DNA of 64,000 nt from Daphnia pulex (Eukaryota; Arthropoda; Branchiopoda; Diplostraca; Daphniidae): positions 1,860,001 to 1,924,000 of the forward strand of contig NC_060017.1 of NCBI RefSeq assembly GCF_021134715.1. The letters are read 5' to 3'. Below the pieces are notes generated by a model. That model did no database searches. It was not told the DNA's origin and saw only the letters and a program-made list of their open reading frames with translations. This document shows, in pieces, positions 60,478-64,000 of this stretch (positions are counted from its first letter, which is position 1; every line of letters begins with the position of its first letter). The translations under genes and the position numbers were made by a program.

Positions 60478-63400
60478 ATGGACAGCGAGTTATCCAATTT
60501 GGTGGAGTTTTACAGAGGCAGGAGCGTGTTCGTTACGGGCGGCACGGGATTCTTGGGCAAAGTGCTAGTGGAGAAATTGCTGCGTTCCTGTCCGGATATC
60601 AAGGCCGTTTATTTGCTCATCCGGCCGAAAAAGGGCCAGGAAGTCCGCAGCCGGATTGAGGAATTCAACCAACACATCGTAAGGATTTTATGCTAAATAA
60701 GAAATAGTGAAAGGCTTCATTGTGAAACCGAAATTATCTCGGTGGGATAGTGTGTGTGTGTGTACTGTACAGTGTGCACCGGGAATGTAGGACTAGACTG
60801 TACATTGCAGACAGACGGATCTGATCACGCAATATCCGCTTGGCATGGGTGCAGAGCAATATTAGGCCAACCGATTTCGGTAAAGGTGGGAACGACTACA
60901 TGGGAAGCTCAAAGAGAAAGTTTGTTGAAGGGTACAGCACTGGAAAAGAAAGGGAAACACACACAAATGTGATGCAACAAATCCACATAACATTTTTTAC
61001 TGGTCGTCTGGGTTTTTGTGTTTTTGTGGCTCGAACCTGCTTATCCGTTCTGTGTGGTGTGTTGTTACTATTGAGAAAATCAGTCGAGTTATTTGGCTCA
61101 TCCATTTGCGCGTTCTTTCCCATTCTGTGCGGTGAAACAATGCTGTTGCCATATGCACGTATTTTCACGCTCATGCTTTGTAGTGCACACGAACCCGCGC
61201 TGTCGGAAGTGAGACGAGATGCCCGATGGCGAAAGGGAAGGTATGGACGGGACCTGTGGAGAGGGGGACACATACGCGTGTACAAGACACGAGCTCGGGG
61301 GAGAAGTTTGCCTCAAGTTTCGACTCGACTCAACCGTGGAGCGGAGCCCCCATTCCGAGAGAATGGCGTCATACGTGTCGGGTTGTGCCGCGAACGGCTT
61401 CGGTCATGGCCGCATGCAAAGACCGAATTATGGTTTGGTGTTGCTCAGCACCAGGCTCGGTCGATCCCGGTGGCTATATGAACGCGGCCTGCCTGCCGCA
61501 ATAGGTAGAGAGAGAGAATTGGCCTAGTGCACGGTACGAGGAGATGGGAGGAGAAGGTGTGTGTGTATGTGTAGACGATGGGAAAGGCCAGCCAACCAGA
61601 TAGAATTCAAAAACTCACGGTGACTCAGCTAAAAAAATAAATATTGTACGCACTAAATCATGTGGGCGCTAAAATTCACGGTGGAAAAATATTTTTCATT
61701 CAGAAATCACCGCATGCTGGAACTTAACTTGATTTACCTGAACTACCGGTTTACTGTTTTTTTTTGTTTTAGCAAAACAACAACTAATTTACACCCAAAC
61801 TCTCAATGAATTTTACAAACAGGTTTTCGAGAATTTACGCCGTGACCGACCCCAGGCCATGGATAAAGTGATCCCTGTGGCCGGAGATGTGACTCTGGAA
61901 GGCTTTGGAATTTCGCCAGAGGATTTGAAACTTCTCTGTGATGAAGTTTCTATCGTCTTTAATTCAGCGGCCACCGTCCGCTTCGACGAGGATTTGCGGA
62001 CAGCCGTTGACCTCAACGTCAAAGGCCCACAACGGCTCATGAACGTCTGTCATCAAATGAAGCGTCTGGAGGTAGCCACAAGTTTTATGCGTTTTTCTTT
62101 CACATTGTCTGAAATCATGTTTCGTTTGTTTTTTTCAGGCTCTCGTCCACGTTTCTACGGCTTACAACAATCTGGACAAGGAGAGCATTGAGGAAGTCAT
62201 TTACCCGACGCCTATTACGCCTCGCAAGCTGCTTGAAATCGTCGACTGTCTGGACGCCGACATGCTGACGAGCATTACTAGCCAGTAAATAAAAACCAAA
62301 AACGTCAAAATAATTTACTGACTGAAAGATGCCAAGTTCTAATGTGCACGCAAAAATGACCAGAGGCTTTCCTCGCGGTTTTGATCGTCCTTCTTGCTGC
62401 TCATATCATCACATGTTTATACCTGTTGGGTTGTGTTTAGCAACTGACGCAAAGCAGCTGTCGCGGCTTTCGCCATGTTACAGTGTATAGTAGAAAGAGC
62501 ATTGTCATACCATTAACTAGTCGGTAGTAGCGACCTAATTGTTGCGACATTTCAGCGAAGGAAAATGGGTCTTGGCTCTTTTTTTCCCCCGTCTGACGTG
62601 TAAAAATAGTACCAGATGGTGAAATGAACTTTTTATTTATGTAACTTGACTATTTGCGCACATGGCAAGCTGTTTCATTGGTACCAAGTGGCCGATACTT
62701 TTAAGCTAACAGTTATCATTTTGGTTGTTTTTACTTTTAAAGGCTTGTTGGCAAATGTCCTAATACGTACGCTTATACCAAAGCCATCGCCGAACAGTTG
62801 CTGCGTGAAGAACACGGTGACATTCCGCTGGCGATTGTCAGACCATCGACCGTAACGGCCGCTCTGTTTGAGCCCATGCCCGGTTGGATAGATAACATCA
62901 ATGGCCCAACTGGTTCGTCAACATTTTTCGATTTCTCTCTTTGCATTCATCGCATTTTGATTCATTCGGTTGTGCATTGACATCACCAGGCATCATCGCT
63001 GGAGTTGGCAAGGGTTTCCTGCGAGTCGTTCGATCCCAACCGGAACTAGTTGGCGATTTGATCCCCGTGGAATTCCCTATTCATTTGATGCTAGCCGTGG
63101 CTTGGTACACAGCCACTCACAAGTATGCCCGACATCTTATAGCAAATTGTTTTACCCAAGTTCTAATTCTTTACTCAATTCCTTCGTGTAGGTCGAAGGA
63201 AGTAAAAGTCTACAATTGCTCAACGGGTGACCATAACCCACTGACCTGGGGAGATTTCCGAACAATTGCATTCGAAGCATGGATGAAAGACCCAGGCGGT
63301 GATATCATGTGGTATCCTAGTATCAGCTTTATCAGTAACGAGTGGAATTACCTCATCGCAGCCTACATCTTCCACTACATTCCGGCATACATAATCGACT

Positions 63401-63929
63401 GCCTCGGTCGACTGCTCGGCAAACAGCCGAAACTTGTACGCAATGTTCAACTTGCAGTTCATCAGAGAAATGGTTTTTGAATTTTCCTTTTTAATTAGGT
63501 TCGCTTTTACAGCAAAGCCGACAAGGCGATGGCTTGCCTCAATTTTTACACGATCCGACAGTGGCGATTCATCAGCGATAATGCCATCCGCCTGCTGGAG
63601 AAGATGTCACCAGCGGATCGTGAGACTTTCTACTTTGACGTGCGTGATATCAACTGGAAACAGTACATCACCAACTACGTTGCAGGCACCAAAAAGTACA
63701 TTCTTAAGGATTACACACCTACAGAAAAGGCGAAAGTCATCATCAAAAGGTTGAATCTGAATTGGTTTTTCAGTCGATAGTTTAGTGCTTTGATACCAAG
63801 ATTTTATTTTGTCCAAAAAGGTTCTATTGGCTGCAGAAGGCGACTCATGGAATCCTTTTGCTCATCGTGGTCTTTATTGGCTTGCGTTTGTTCAGTTGGA
63901 TATTTGGCGGCGCACTGCTGGCCACGTAG
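60478..63929 (+). CDS. FAR: Fatty acyl-CoA reductase (alcohol-forming)
   Basis: Reduces long-chain acyl-CoA to fatty alcohol with NADPH at the ER or peroxisome membrane; products serve waxes, cuticle lipids and ether lipids. Exons 60478-60678, 61823-62071, 62139-62284, 62743-62912, 62990-63122, 63192-63435, 63499-63749, 63821-63929; all in phase, 500 residues, the usual family length. The Rossmann motif TGGTGFLGK is near residues 20-28, followed by [11 protein letters not shown]; the catalytic pair YAYTK has Tyr208 and Lys212. The FAR_C region (about 355-450) and a C-terminal hydrophobic anchor ([15 protein letters not shown]) are present. The start sits in a perfect GCCGCCATGG context and gives the standard N-terminus. 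The gene is complete in the window. Chain-length preference cannot be read from sequence. Confidence 0.93.
60679..61822 (+). other. Intron 1 of the fatty acyl-CoA reductase gene
   Basis: A 1.1 kb intron with GT runs (about 60750-60763 and 61556-61572). The long ORFs in three frames at 60.8-61.5 kb show no domain. Confidence 0.7.
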
Positions 63930-64000
63930 CCGCTCATCGCAATCATTCAGCGCTTTCCGCAGCTACCATGATCAACTCCGACTATCATTTATATAAATAT

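Noticed and set aside
60840..61527. 213- and 102-codon ORFs in the fatty acyl-CoA reductase intron
   Set aside because: No domain; the spliced reductase frame skips this region with good GT-AG sites.

Overview
The window looks like nuclear DNA of a small arthropod, most likely a cladoceran crustacean of the Daphnia type. This is inferred from short GT-AG introns, TATA/TCAGT core promoters, several peritrophin-type chitin-binding genes, dense purine/pyrimidine microsatellites, and the absence of bacterial features. All gene models were spliced by hand from sequence; no database search was run.

Layout. 1-8613 (+): 3' part of a laminin gamma chain gene (LanB2/LAMC1 class), from the end of its N-terminal LN domain to the stop; its 3.8 kb intron holds a candidate internal promoter and a signal-peptide exon that splices in phase to the next laminin exon. 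9634-10570 (-): a patched-family sterol-sensing fragment missing both ends. About 11080-11525 (-): a SINE with two tRNA-like heads. 11857-13017 (+): a ketohexokinase-like sugar kinase. 13100-13930 (-): a one-domain chitin-binding gene with a 14-base microexon and a one-base frameshift. 14764-19306 (+): a uridine phosphorylase with two alternative first exons. 21637-23965 (-): a one-domain chitin-binding protein (CPAP1-like) with a remote 5' UTR exon and TATA box. 24-44.5 kb: about 20 kb without a supportable gene, packed with simple repeats. 44556-48830 (-): a second intact CPAP1-like gene with a very long Thr/Pro/Glu/Arg-rich tail. 53298-54775 (-): an unrecognised secreted Gln/Pro/Thr/Met-rich protein. 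55387-55611 and 56146-56439 (-): two candidate small genes, the first broken by an in-frame TAA. 60478-63929 (+): a complete fatty acyl-CoA reductase.

The gene content leans toward extracellular matrix and cuticle: laminin for basement membrane, three chitin-binding proteins, a secreted low-complexity protein, and a fatty acyl reductase that could supply cuticular or wax alcohols. Uridine phosphorylase and ketohexokinase are housekeeping metabolic genes. Nothing shows that the genes are co-regulated. The most interesting candidates are the hidden laminin start, the alternative starts of uridine phosphorylase, the small gene with an in-frame stop, the microexon/frameshift gene and the double-headed SINE.
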